From the NCBI RefSeq assembly GCF_001949145.1, contig NW_019091508.1, positions 228,057-292,056 on the forward strand: a stretch of DNA of 64,000 nt. The letters are read 5' to 3'. Both the position numbers and the translations under genes were made by a program. The stretch comes from Acanthaster planci. Taxonomy: Eukaryota; Echinodermata; Asteroidea; Valvatida; Acanthasteridae. Positions 31,981 through 43,126 of this stretch are shown here, one piece after another. The notes under the pieces are model-generated. The model saw only the letters and a program-made list of their open reading frames with translations, ran no database searches and was not told the DNA's origin. The first letter of the stretch is position 1; every line of letters begins with the position of its first letter.

Positions 31981-32052
31981 TCAAAATGCGTACATGGTAT
32001 TCAAAATGCGTACATGGTATTCAAAATGCGTACATGGTATTCAAAATGCATA
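31981..32052 (+). repeat. 20-bp tandem repeat, about 3.6 copies
   Basis: Unit TCAAAATGCGTACATGGTAT is repeated exactly three times and then partially. Confidence 0.9.
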
Positions 32053-33139
32053 CAGCTTGGCAGGTCTGCACTCCGTTGCGGTACATCTACATTGTATACG
32101 TACCGCTCGTTGCTGTACCGTGGATTTCGGTAGTCGATTGCTACTTTGATGTTTGGGCAAAATTACATGGCTCATGTCCATTTTCAGTGCTGTTTTTGAA
32201 CAGGTATTAAATCACAACCTCTTTTTTTGGCAAGTTCTTTTTAAAAAGCGCATTGGGCAAGAAGTTTTTTTGAGGTCTCCTTGTTCATGCACATTTGTTT
32301 TCACTCCCCGTGCTTATGTGAAAATGAGATTGTAAAACTTCACAAAGATTTGCCCGCATGTAGTCGATGGCTTCCATGGTCCATTGATTTTACACAACGC
32401 AGTTGTCAGCAAAGGTTAAATAAATATTAGAATTTTTCGTGAGAGTTGATTATTGCTTTAAGTTTATTACCTTATAAATCAAAACAGTTTGTGAAATATT
32501 TTGATCTACTGTTTTATTGGCTTTTACCATGCCTAAAGACTTCCATAAAATTTCAAACCGTAAATGTTCATCTGCATAAGCATGGCATAAGAGACCGCTG
32601 CATCGGACTGTTCTTCATGTACTTTAGATTTTCAGAAGTGATCAGTCAGTTTTTGGCAGGATATTTCTCTTTCAGGTCAGGTAATTTCCTCCCCCACATT
32701 AACTGTGTGGCTCGGGTCTACTAAAGAATACCTACCCAAACAGTCACGTTATATGCAAATTTCCCATGTGCATATAGCTATTCGCTGAAAAGACTTTTAT
32801 CATCCAAGATGCCCTTTGACCTCCCACTATGCACAGCTGTCTCACCGCCATGTTCATCCTTCTTTTCGAAAGCGACTGAAAATATTGTAGCCTGGTGGGG
32901 AGGATGGGCGGGAGAGGACTGTTTGAAGTATTCTCTAGTAGACCTGACCCACACAGTTATTGTGGGGGAGGAGTCTACGGCACTCTACCTACCAAAACAG
33001 TCACTACATATGCAGAGTGGGGGTGGAGGGTTAGCTACTGAGCATACAACAAACTACATGTAGACAGATAAGAGCCCATGTAACCACAGGCAGGCAAATA
33101 CATCAACGTCAATGAGAAACTCACATGATAAGTAAGAAC

Positions 33140-35300
33140 TTAACTCACCCTTACAGGATTCTTTCGATGCGTTGCTATCCGCCCTTACTGCAGGAGCTTG
33201 TACTGTGGGCAGTAAGACCGTCCTGCCTGTACAGAGTCATTTTGCAGAACCTCCTTCAGGTAGCAGGATGCGAAAGTTGAGGGAGACTTCCAGCATGCAG
33301 CTTTCCATATGTCTGCAATAGGAACACCCCAAAAGTAAGACCATGAAGTAGAAACTGCTCTAACGTCATGAGCCCTGACTTAGTATTTACCTTGCTCATC
33401 AGGTTGTGAAGGCCAATCTGGATTAGCAAAGTTGATGGCTGAAACCATCTAGCAAGCTATCGTGTCTCTTGCTGCTGGGCGATATGGACATGTAGAGGTG
33501 ATGAATACTTGAGTTGTGGATCCTCTGAGACCCTTAGCTTCGGCCAAGTACCACTTCAGGGTACGAACCGGACACCAGAGTTTATCAGCATTATCCCCAG
33601 AGTGCGAGGAGATCTCAGGTACAAAGGTGTCTGAGGGGCTCACAGGAGGGAGTCTGGTTTTTGGTTAGAAAACCGACAGCGGGGATGAGGCAGACTCTGT
33701 GAGGCTCCCAGCGTAAGTGACCGTTTGCCAGCGACAGAGATTGTAATTCACAGCCTTTCCTAGATGTAGCCACCGCTAGGAAAAAGGCCAGCTTAGTACT
33801 AGCGTGCAGAAGGGTCGCATTACTCAAGGGTTCGAAGGGAGGACAGTCCAGCATGTGGAGAACCTTCACGACGTTCAGGACGTTCTATGAACATTCTGAG
33901 TAACAGGTGGTGCAGTACCAGGCTGTTGGAAATGTTGGAGCCATCTTCAAAGCTACTATGGATAGCAGCAAGGGCTGACCTGTAATTACGAATCATAGAG
34001 ACCTGGAGTCCCGACTTGAATAAGTGCAACAGGAAGTCGGTGATAGTGCTCAGAGGAGCGTCGGTTGGAGTCAAAGCCTATTCTTTGCACCGCTTAGGAG
34101 TCATCTCAAATCTCGTCCGGGACAAGTTGCAGTAAAATTGTGAGGAGAGTGAATACTTTCCCCACAATTTCCCTGCAAGTAGCAGTTCATTTATTGAGGG
34201 GAAGTTGTGGAGGAATTTTGCATCAGTAGGTCACTTACTATATGAAGGACTGTTTAAATTACCAGTGGGCTTGTAATAGGAGGTTACTATCTTAAGTGGT
34301 TTGCAGTTTCCAGAGACTGACCTTGGGTCACTCAACACAACATGATTTTTTGTCATGTGTTCAATACCTGTTGTGGATTGAATCAGAAGGTTGTTCGGAA
34401 AAACTTACAGACGGTGTCAGTCCCTCTGCTTATTTTGCTTCATTTGCTTGTTAAATGTACAAGTTGTGTTACCTCTGCCCCATGTACCTCCATATCCACG
34501 CACTTCTGCATTCCAAACTGGAAGTGTTTACTATAATATTTTTGAATTGTCCAAACATGATTGTAATAACAGATCTTCAGTATTTCACATCAAGAGATAA
34601 TAAAATGCAAAGCAACAATATGGTTTAACTTTCTGCATATTACGCCATGGTTTTTGGGCTAAGAAAAAAGACATTACAGGAAGATTTATTGAAATACAGG
34701 GCCAGTACCCTATCTCTTCTTGTAAATGTCTTTTGTGCAGTTACATTGCCATATTAAATACAATAAAGTTGTATTTGCCTGAAGTAAGACCATAGCTTTC
34801 CAGGAGAAGAAAAAACCAGAAGCAGCTTTATATTTTATGAAAGGGTTGATGTACATATGTACATTTATTCCAAATGATACAGTAAGAGAAGTTTCAAAAA
34901 GCTCTGAGTAAGGAGTGCAGTCCTTTGCCTGTGGCTTGTCTGTCATCAAAACCAAATGTGTCCCTGAGTGGCCTACCCGACCAAAACCCGCAGAGTGGAG
35001 GGGGGGGGATGGAAACTGTGTGTACAAATGCTGATAGCTTTACTTCGGGGAGATTGTGGGGAAATTTCCAGTAGCCTTCAACATTCCACCGCAACACTCT
35101 TCCACAGTTTATCCTCAACTTATTCCGGACGAGATTTGCAATGACTCCTTGGCGAATGCCGGATTCTGCTATCGTAAACTTTGCGGGTGGATAAACGTCT
35201 TTCCAGTGCGGCCATGGCTGCTGCATGGCTAGAAAGTCCCGCCAAGCAGAAGGATCGTTCAACAACATCCAACAGGTTAAGTGTAGATCCCTTGGTGCTG
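33140..35300 (-). pseudogene. DIRS tyrosine recombinase, split by a nested element
   Basis: The N-terminal SAM-like part lies at 35300-35153, then, after the 1,050-bp nested element, at 34092-33960 with STITDFLLHLFKSGLQVS and IRNYRSALAAIHSSF. The catalytic part includes ATSRKGCELQSL (near 33745), the first Arg box. The C-terminal box AHDVRAVSTSW (HxxR) is near 33340-33375, and TFASCYLKEV, with the nucleophile Tyr, is near 33255-33290. Catalytic residues are therefore still recognisable, but stops and frameshifts lie near 33450, 33640, 33870 and 34045. In DIRS elements this enzyme integrates the circular DNA copy. Confidence 0.75.
34098..35147. mobile_element. Nested 1,050-bp element with inverted terminal repeats
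   Basis: The left end, GAGTCATCTCAAATCTCGTC, and the right end read in reverse, GAGTCATTGCAAATCTCGTC, form terminal inverted repeats of at least 50 bp, with weaker similarity out to about 120 bp. Likely 5-bp target duplications are CTTAG (34093-34097) and CTTGG (35148-35152), one mismatch apart. It interrupts the recombinase frame, which resumes in the same protein on the other side. No transposase is encoded. Confidence 0.7.
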
Positions 35301-36449
35301 GATGTAGAATCCCAGGTTTGGGCTGGTGAAGGATGTCTGGTCTGTCAGGAAGGACTAGGGGTCTATGAACCAAGAGCCTCGATAGTCTAGAGAACCAGGG
35401 CTGGCGTGGCCAGAACGGGCAACTAGGAGTATCCGACAGTGTTCACGCTCGATTTTGGAGATAACCGTCAGGATCAGTGAGATGGGCGGAAAGGCGTACC
35501 CTAGAATGCCCGACCAGTCGATTTGCAGGGAGTCCGTGGCACAAACTTGGGGGGTGCAGAGATCTTGTTCAGAAGGTCGGAAGTTGGGCGTTGGTGGGAG
35601 AAGCAAAGAGATCAATGTGAGGCCTCTCTAACATCATGAAAAGGGTCTTGACGACCTCTGGATGGAAAGTTCATTCTGTTGGGAGTATTTTACTGTGGGA
35701 GAGAGCTATGCTATCGTGTTGTCGGGGCCGCGGATGTAGAAGGCTTGCAGGTTGACTGCATGTTCCCCCGTCCACTATAGGACCTTCAAGATGAGGGTGC
35801 ACAGCTTGGGGATCGAGTGCCGCTCTGATGATTGATGTACGCCACAGCTGTAGAATTGTCCGAGCGGTAGGAAGCATTGCAGAGTATGGAATATCGCCTG
35901 AAGCTCCAAGAAGTTGATGCGGTTTACCTGGAAGGCACAGGGCCAGGTTTCCAAGACCTGATGAGGAGGGAGGGAGGCCCCCAGCCGCGAGATGATGCTT
36001 CAGTTGTTATTACTACGGCCGGTTTTGGCCGCAGGAATGGTAGACAGGTGATCAAATGACATTCCTCTAACCACCAAAGCAGATGATGTTGAATGTCGTC
36101 CGATATGGGAACCATATGACTGATTGGATCCCGTTTGGGCCAATAAGAGGAGAGCAGATGAAGTTGAAGAGGTCTCATGCAAAGCCTGCACCATGGTATC
36201 AGGTTGACCATATTCGCCATCAACCTGAGGAGGCAAAGCCACACGATGGCTGGAGGAAACTGGGTTGAGCGAAAAAGGGATACGCACTCCCGGAGATTGG
36301 CGATGCAATCGGCCGTCTGGGTGATAATGCACATGCAGAGATCGAGTTCTGCCCCTAGGTAAGTCGGGGACTGAGACGGAGACAGTCTTGATTTTTCTTG
36401 ATTTTGGGAAAATGAAAATCCAAGAAATATTCGTCAGAGGGTTTTGCAA
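35301..36449 (-). pseudogene. DIRS reverse transcriptase end and RNase H
   Basis: The frame 36334-35924 reads the thumb/connection (LRECVSLFRSTQFPPAI then MRPLQLHLLSSYWPKRDP) and the start of RNase H (WWLEECHL, then VVITTEASSRGWG, where the family has DAS; here the Asp is Glu). A SDNSTAVAYINHQSG-type segment follows near 35815-35860. The DIRS-specific IDLFASPTNAQLP linker is near 35585-35625, then GLPANRLVGHSR. Several frameshifts join these pieces. The order and the IDLFA linker are typical of DIRS polyproteins. Confidence 0.75.
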
Positions 36450-36685
36450 GTCGCATCGGCCACAGCTTCCCTACAATTCGCGGCATATCTATTTGATTAT
36501 AGGAGGAGATTCAGATACTACATATACACTGTAAGCCACAACAAGAGCTGTTCTTACTTTGAGGGATACAATTATAACATTTACATTTACATGTAAACGG
36601 CCGATTGCATCGCCAATCTCCGGGAGTGCGTATCCCTTTTTCGCTCAACCCAGTTTCCTCCAGCCATCGCGTGGCTTTGCCTTGT
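36226..36685. repeat. Inverted duplication of ~88 bp within the DIRS element
   Basis: The segment 36226-36315 (from AGGCAAAGCCACACGATGGC to CGATGCAATCGGCCG) occurs again at 36598-36685 in reverse complement with nearly perfect identity. About 280 bp separate the arms. The segment codes for part of the RT/RNase H connection, so the second arm is a misplaced copy. Confidence 0.85.
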
Positions 36686-37449
36686 CCTCATTCACTTCAA
36701 TTGCAATTATACATGTACATGTAAGCTATAATTGGTGACAATCAAAGACCTAGAAGTGTAATACACACACACACGCAGTTATCAGTGATTCACAAAATTC
36801 TATCACAATATATTAAAACTAAAAACGGTCTCATTCAGATGAGTACTGCATTACTCGTGACACCACGAGGTTTGTCGATTTTCACAAGAAAGTCATGATA
36901 ATATACATGTACATGTATCGATTTCCCCTTGGCTAATTCTCTGTCCACTTCGGTTTCCAGCCAGGAAAATTTCCAAAAATTCTTTAATCCTTTGTCTACA
37001 TTCAGATCCCCTTTCCTACCTACTACCTTGTATGACATTTTTGATGGACGTCAACGACATCAGACCACCACGAGAACGAAACGAAACACAATGGCAGACG
37101 GATGCAAGTTGTACACAGTGCATGCAAGGACAACACGTGTACCATGCATACATGTACATACACACAACGATCATACCGCAGGCCTGGGTCCCTATGTTTT
37201 AACAATGACATGTGTACCCCTCCGTTCAATGCACTATTACCTATGTACATGTATCTGGTGCATTTGCAGGGGGGGTAACAATGCAAAAGCGCATGCTATA
37301 CACCTAAACTTGTGCAAGTCTTTTGTTTAGTTTCTCACCAAATATTGTAGTCTTTGCGTTACATATTGAAAGCACTGACAATACGGAAATCGGGAAAGTC
37401 TCAAAGAATCCGGATAGTCTCACAGGAAATCCGGAAAAATCCAGACAAA

Positions 37450-37761
37450 TCACACCCCTGCCAGGCGAGAAGAAAGGTCATAGGTTAGACGAGTTGATGC
37501 TACGGCCTCCTGTAAAGTACAACCTACAATCAGCCAGTTGTTCAGATACTGGAAGATCAGCACATCCAGCTGGCGTAGATGGGCGGCGACAGTCTTCGCA
37601 ACCAGGTTGAAGACCCTGGGGGATGTCGAAAGGCCGAATGGCAGGGCCCAAAATTCGTAGACTTGACCCTTGAACATGAAGCAGAGAAACTTGCGATCCG
37701 CCTTGTGGATGGAAATGTGAAGATATGCATCCCGGAGGTCGACTGACCAAAAGGTCAACAC
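37450..37761 (-). pseudogene. DIRS reverse transcriptase catalytic fragment
   Basis: The open frame of 103 codons starts with DLRDAYLHISIHKADRKFL (RT motif A with its Asp), then ALPFGLSTSPRVFNLV (motif B), then FQYLNNWLIVG at motif C. There the family has YLDDW, so both catalytic Asp residues are now Asn. The fingers region upstream is absent. It is separated from the rest of the polyprotein by about 1 kb of unrelated sequence (36700-37449). Confidence 0.85.
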
Positions 37762-40700
37762 TGTTTAGTTAGTACCATTTCATCAAGTTAAGTTCTCCAG
37801 CTTTTGCTAGTAATGGCCATGAGGACAAGAACTATAAACTTGGCAAAATAGACAACAAAATTATTCGCATCTGACTGTCGTGTCATACAGTCTTAATTTT
37901 CCTTAAACACTTAAAAACTGTTACACAACGCGTTTACACGATTAACACGCACTGGTAGGCAATACGAGCAAAGCCCCATGCAAGCAAAATCAGTCTTTTC
38001 AAATTCCATACTCTATTATAATTAATTGACGTAATAGCACATAATTAAACATGGTAACTCTCGCCTGGAGATTTCACAGAGTCATTCACTCAATCAGCGT
38101 TATACAGAAAGTCTGTGTAGGACTAGTGAAATGGGAGAGCAAATAAACAATTATGGGCAATACATGTACATGTAAGTAACATGTTATAAAATATGAATAA
38201 AAAATGTGAAGGAAAACTGCCAACAACAGTGCACAGGTTGATCTTAATGTGTACATGTACCTAGGAAATGGACATTTATGAAAACTGAGCACAGCAAGTA
38301 ACAGGATAAGAAAAAAACAAAAAATGAAAAGAAAAACTATTGAAAACATGTTATGGGAAGTTACAAAAATGGAGAAAGAATGGCCACGTGAAAAGATACA
38401 GTTTGATTAACAAGTGACATACGTATTCAATGAATAAAACAAACCACAAAGAAACATTGGGTTTGGCAAAAATAATAGTAGGGGAAGATGTTCACCTGCG
38501 CCTAACCTAACAAGAACAAGATGAAAAGGTTAAAAGAAATAGTTGATCACTTCATGGACATTGCAGATCAGCTGCAAAGATAAAGTGCACTGACAAACTA
38601 ATTAATTCCTCAAATACGTATAATACTGGAAATATGGAAGTTCCTTGTTTGGGTGCAAAAATTAAGGTCCAGCTGTACTATTTAGCCTCTGAGGTTGTGT
38701 CAAACGACTTGTAAGAAAATTCTTTGAATTACCGAAATGAAAAAAAGGCAGTCCATTAACAGAGTGGGCTGTTGCATTAATTAAGGCATGTTTAGGGCAT
38801 CACACATAGATACCACCATGGTCTGACCACAGACCTCGAGGAGAGACTTTTTTTCTCCTTGCGGTCCATGATGCGGCCGACACGACAGTTGTTTTCACTT
38901 GGCCTTTCACGTATGGGCACAAGTGAGAGACCAACAAACTTTCCTTTAAACATGGTACATGTAGCATTGTCACTATTTCGCATGGTTTTAAACATCTTGT
39001 ATAAGGCATATATAGCTGAAATCTTTGATGACACAATAGTTTCCTCTTATAAAGACGGCTGTTTTATTTTTAGGGTTTAAAACGCCCAATGTATTGGATT
39101 GGGATAAGGGTTAGGGGCACTGGCATCACAACATGACGAGCAACTCGGTTAGCGTAACGGACCAGCTCATTGCCAGAGGACGTTCGCGGCAGCCTTTTGT
39201 GTACTACACACATACTGCACATGTACATGTTGAGAGTGAGTGATGCCAAACACTAATACTTGCCATGTAGAGATCGGGTAAACCGTGGGGCTTTTCGACA
39301 CTTGCTCTACCCCGTATAGTACTAGTGGGTCGGCCGTGCAAAGTTAAGGCTACTTAAGTCAGGGATTGTTTGGTCTGATGCTTGTACCAGTAATCTTTGG
39401 CCTCGACATTTCTCTCAAAGGACACTCAGAGAGGAGGGCAGAAAAAACTAATAATACTTCTTTTCAGTACCCCAAGAAATATAATTGTCTCATTTTGGGA
39501 GAAAAGGAAACATGTAAGTACAAGTGAACTTGTAGACTGACAGCCAGATTCACTGAGTTAATATACATGTATTCAGTTGAGGACAGATTGAAAATAAGTG
39601 CTCGAGGACTTCAAAAATTTTGGTGTAAAGGCCAGAAACCAAGTGCAGCTTAAAGCAAAATTTGAGTGAACAAAACGACGGTCTCTCCAAATTTCCACTG
39701 GTTTATTCATTATTTGTTATCATTTCATTTCGTTTATTTTTTTCAGCGGAGTAACATTCCATAAATCTTTGGAGATAAAAACATAGGGTGTCTGTTGGGA
39801 AGAAATATAAATGTCAGTTCGCTTTTATGTATATTGACTCATCAATCGTACAGAAAAATACTTGAAATAAGACATTGTGACCATCAAAACATATCAGGGT
39901 CACCGGAACAATCACACAGTGAAGCTCTTGATAGAAAAGTGGAGTGCCTTTGACGTACAAATTCACAAAAAATTTACACAGCCCTAGCCTCCAAGCACGC
40001 AATGCTTACTGAAGATGGCGGTCCAAGTCAGGGTTATTCATGTATAATGCACATGAGCATGTTGTAGTTGCAACTGTTCGCATACATGTACACATGCAAG
40101 GCGAACGTTCCTAGCAGCCGCACACGTGCGTTATGAATTATTGATACAAAGTAATACATCCCAAGAATTTTTGAGCTGCATGGTCCATGTGGCCGTGGAC
40201 CTTTTTGGGGGTCTGCGTGGACTTCGTATATAGCATTCAGAGCAGTTGCCGTGCGCTTGACTTTCCTTTAAATTTCCCACTCGGCACAAAATAGCCTGCT
40301 GAAAAATACTCAACTAGTTCCTTTCACGTGGCATCACTCTTAACATGTGTGAACACTGAAGATTGGTGTGTCTTGTCTTTTACATGTATTTAAATAAAAT
40401 ACACATACATTCATGGATTTATGATGCTTATGTGAACCACCGGTAGAGAGTAGACAGACCAGCCCACTCCTTATGTTGGAAAACTAACGAAAGTAATAAA
40501 TGCTCTTAAAATTTACGTGAACAAAAATTAAAACCATGAAAGCCCTGTGCTCAAATTGGAATGCCGTTTTGGTTGTATCAAGAAGAGATGGAGATATTGT
40601 ATGAATTTAATTTAAAGTGCTGTTCTATTGTTCATTCTTTGACAGAATTCGTCAGTAGGCACAGGCTAATACCACTTTCAAATAAAACATTACACGTGGT

Positions 40701-41814
40701 TGGAGAGTTTTTGCTAATTCAATTCATCCCTCATAATTTTTTGCTCGTCCACGGGAAACCCCCTAATACCTGTTTAGATTTAAATTTGACGCAAATGCAA
40801 AATGTGACCCAGTTGCTTTTTTCAGTGACAACATAAACAAAACTCTGAAACGTCGTTTCTCCCAATTTATGATACACAAATCGCTCTTACTGCATCATAC
40901 ATCGATATTCATTTAATTTAGACTTTATCATGTGAAGGGCAACCCTAATCACCGGTTATACTAACTTAGAAAAAATCCCATTACAATAAATTCATCTGAG
41001 GCCTTTGGAAAAGACTTGCAGAAAGGATTGATTGACAGCTCATTAGTCAAGGAATTGGCTTCTTAACTCTTGCCTTAGTCTCTGAGGATACTGCCGGTTT
41101 GGCACAATACAGCACTGGTAATGACTTCATAGCCAATACGAATGCCTATTATTGTCTAGTGCGTGGGTTATTGGTCAAATTTGTGGCCTTGATATTCCCA
41201 AATTTATTGACACTAATCGGCAATCCTGTAACACCTGTTGTTGGCACACAAAGGTCATTTTTCTGAGGGATTCTCTTTTGCGTTGCCACCAGGCCACTGT
41301 TGGCTTTCTTCTCAGCAAATGCGGGACGTTTTTCGGAACTTTCTCTGTGTTTTATTTTTTTCTCAAGCTTTAAGCTGTGCCGTCTCTCACAGCAGCGTCA
41401 TTATATCGCACTTAATGCAATAAACATTGACCTATGCAACTTCGTACAATTTTGTGGACCATAAATTCTCGTTTTAAACCACGCCATAACGCACTATCAC
41501 GTGTGGAGCCAAACGCGTCAATCGCACAAAGCATAGGATATTCATTGTGTGGCACCATGTGTCGTGCACATTGTGCCGAAATGCGTTAAATGCGATAAGC
41601 ATACAACTCCCCAGCATTTTGGAAATTGTACCATGTTTTGTTTATCGCAATAAAAAGGCCTCATCGCGTCAATCGCAACATTCCACTTCCTTTTGATTAT
41701 AACGGGTAGCAGAAAAGAGTCTATCCTGCAGCTCAACCGAGGTCAGCCAATTGATGGAAGTGACTGTACTCTTGGTTCCATTCAATCTGCAGTGACTCGT
41801 GTGTTTGTGATATC
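37762..41814. other. Non-coding interval
   Basis: No gene is supported. The longer frames (for example 38792-39034 minus) match nothing I know. TACATGTA palindromes occur near 38160 and 38258. Two related 'gcgtcaatcgca' strings are near 41515 and 41665. Confidence 0.45.
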
Positions 41815-42279
41815 ATGGAGGAAGTAAAATACACGGCGTACAACGGAGTGCTTAGCGATGTACTTACAAGCATCAAGGGAAACAATGGAGTGCTTAGCAA
41901 TGAACTTACAAGCATCAAGGAAAACAACAGAGTGCTTAGCAATGTACTTACAGGCATCAAGGGAAACAACGGAGTGCTTAGCGATGTACTTACAAGCATC
42001 AAGGGAAACAACAGAGTGCTTAGCAATGTACTTACAAGCATCAAGGGAAACAACCGAGTGCTTAGCGATGTACATACAAGCATCAAGGGAAACAACAGAG
42101 TGCTTAGCAAAGTACTTACAAGCATCAAGGGAAACAACGGAGTGCTTAGCGATGTACTTACAAGCATCAAGGGAAACAACGGAGTGCTTAGCGATGTAGG
42201 TTCATGTATAAATAATCATGGAGAAAAGAGTTATAGTCCATGTTTGCGTCTTTTATCGATGAAACAACTGAGCAATTAG
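41815..42279 (+). CDS. ORF of 14-residue repeats
   Basis: 154 codons, of which about 118 are 8.4 copies of the unit GVLSDVLTSIKGNN, encoded by a 42-bp tandem repeat (41845-42200). Leu, Val and Ile recur at heptad-like spacing and Asn pairs separate the units, so a coiled-coil or fibre-like rod is possible. The minus strand and another plus frame are also open through the repeat, simply because the period is a multiple of three. It lies 5' of the second Polinton fragment in the same direction and at the place where the first element has its unknown 25.4-kb gene. That it is a real gene is inference. Confidence 0.4.
   Translation: MEEVKYTAYNGVLSDVLTSIKGNNGVLSNELTSIKENNRVLSNVLTGIKGNNGVLSDVLTSIKGNNRVLSNVLTSIKGNNRVLSDVHTSIKGNNRVLSKVLTSIKGNNGVLSDVLTSIKGNNGVLSDVGSCINNHGEKSYSPCLRLLSMKQLSN
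41845..42200 (+). repeat. 42-bp tandem repeat, about 8.4 copies
   Basis: Unit begins GGAGTGCTTAGCGATGTACT and ends AAGGGAAACAAC. Units differ at a few positions, and most changes alter the amino acid at the same places (G/R, D/N/K), so variation is focused at certain sites. Confidence 0.95.
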
Positions 42280-42679
42280 TGATATAAGATGCTATCATGT
42301 TGACGATCACTGAAAGAATGTAAGATTGAAAGCTGTACTGGATCTATTTGTATTTGACGGAAACTTGGACCAGCATCAGAGTGAAACTGTGTAGCTACAT
42401 GTACTTTCAAGGACAAATAAGTATCAGCAAATACCGGCACTGTACTGCATCTATTTGAGTGGAAGTAAAAAACTGTACTTGTCGTGGGACAAGAGCTTAC
42501 ACATGACTTCTGAACAGTGCAGCTGTATCAAGGAGGTAAAGACCAGTATTCAAAAAATATATTGTAATGATGAAAGACAATGGCTTGCTATTACCTCCCA
42601 CTACATCTGGAAGAGTTTTATACGTTGATCAATGAAAAACCTCCGCCAGAAATATTTGTAAAAATAAAAGAAGAGACTT

Positions 42680-43092
42680 GTAAACAAGTCAATAAAACAA
42701 CAGGAAATGGATTTGTTAATTGTCTCCATTATTAAATCAGATTACAACCTTATACAGACTTTGAAGTTGAGAACGTAGGAGGCTGATACAATCAGTATTT
42801 TGTTTATGAAAAGCCCAAGTCTAAAACAAACACAGTGCTCAAACAACTAGACATTCAATTGACAGAAGATCAAGTAGGCCACATAGAAAATAAGTTAAAC
42901 CAAGTTTTACAAGGCAAGATCTCTAGGGGGAAAGTTCTCAGGTCGTTGGTGGTGGTGTGTTATCATAACGTGATAAAAGACCAAACGTCAGACAAAGTCA
43001 GGGACCTGTTTTCAGTCTCTGAAAAACATTGGAGCGATGCTGTCAGTAAATTTAGATTTTATGAAGAAGACCGCTATAGGGCGCTCTCTTAA
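42680..43092 (+). pseudogene. TFIIB-like transcription factor, second copy
   Basis: The open part (42835-43092) carries a complete cyclin-like repeat: LDIQLTEDQVGHIENKL, then GKISRGKVLRSLVVVCYHNV, then VRDLFSVSEKHWSDAVSKF. It aligns without gaps to the copy at 24349-24729. Upstream an NVGG-YNQ-FVYEKPKSKT segment (42770-42830) also matches, with a TGA in between. The zinc-knuckle part further 5' is degenerate (only one Cys visible). The stop at 43090 is 34 bases before the next start. The two copies conserve the helices and the GKISRGK turn while other positions vary, which suggests past selection on a folded protein. Confidence 0.55.
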
Positions 43093-43126
43093 AAATCGTT
43101 TATAGTAAAACATATGTTACATGTAG

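Larger units (their letters stand above)
28931..32684. other. Non-coding interval
   Basis: No gene is supported. A GC-richer stretch at 31515-31800 encodes a 93-codon frame with a few Cys residues that I cannot match to any family. The remaining frames are short. Two small repeats inside are listed separately (31214-31272 and 31981-32052). Confidence 0.45.
32685..37761 (-). mobile_element. Decayed DIRS-type tyrosine-recombinase retrotransposon
   Basis: Minus-strand remnants occur in DIRS order: reverse transcriptase (37761-37450), RT/RNase H (36449-35671), linker, then tyrosine recombinase (about 35300-33140). A terminal region at 32685-33060 contains an inverted pair (CTCCCCCACATTAACTGTGT near 32689 and its counterpart near 32947-32970) and repeated CAAACAGTCAC-type pieces, in keeping with the unusual termini of DIRS elements. 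The 5' side is truncated, and foreign or rearranged DNA lies at 36450-37449. The copy is dead: the RT catalytic pair is mutated and the recombinase is split by a nested element. Confidence 0.75.

Noticed and set aside
33060-33064. Attempt to find conventional LTRs around the DIRS element
   Set aside because: DIRS elements lack LTRs of the Gypsy type; only short inverted or direct pieces are seen at 32685-33060.
41845-42200. Regular 42-bp repeats as a possible CRISPR array
   Set aside because: The units are directly adjacent with no unique spacers, and the genome is eukaryotic; it is a coding-frame minisatellite.
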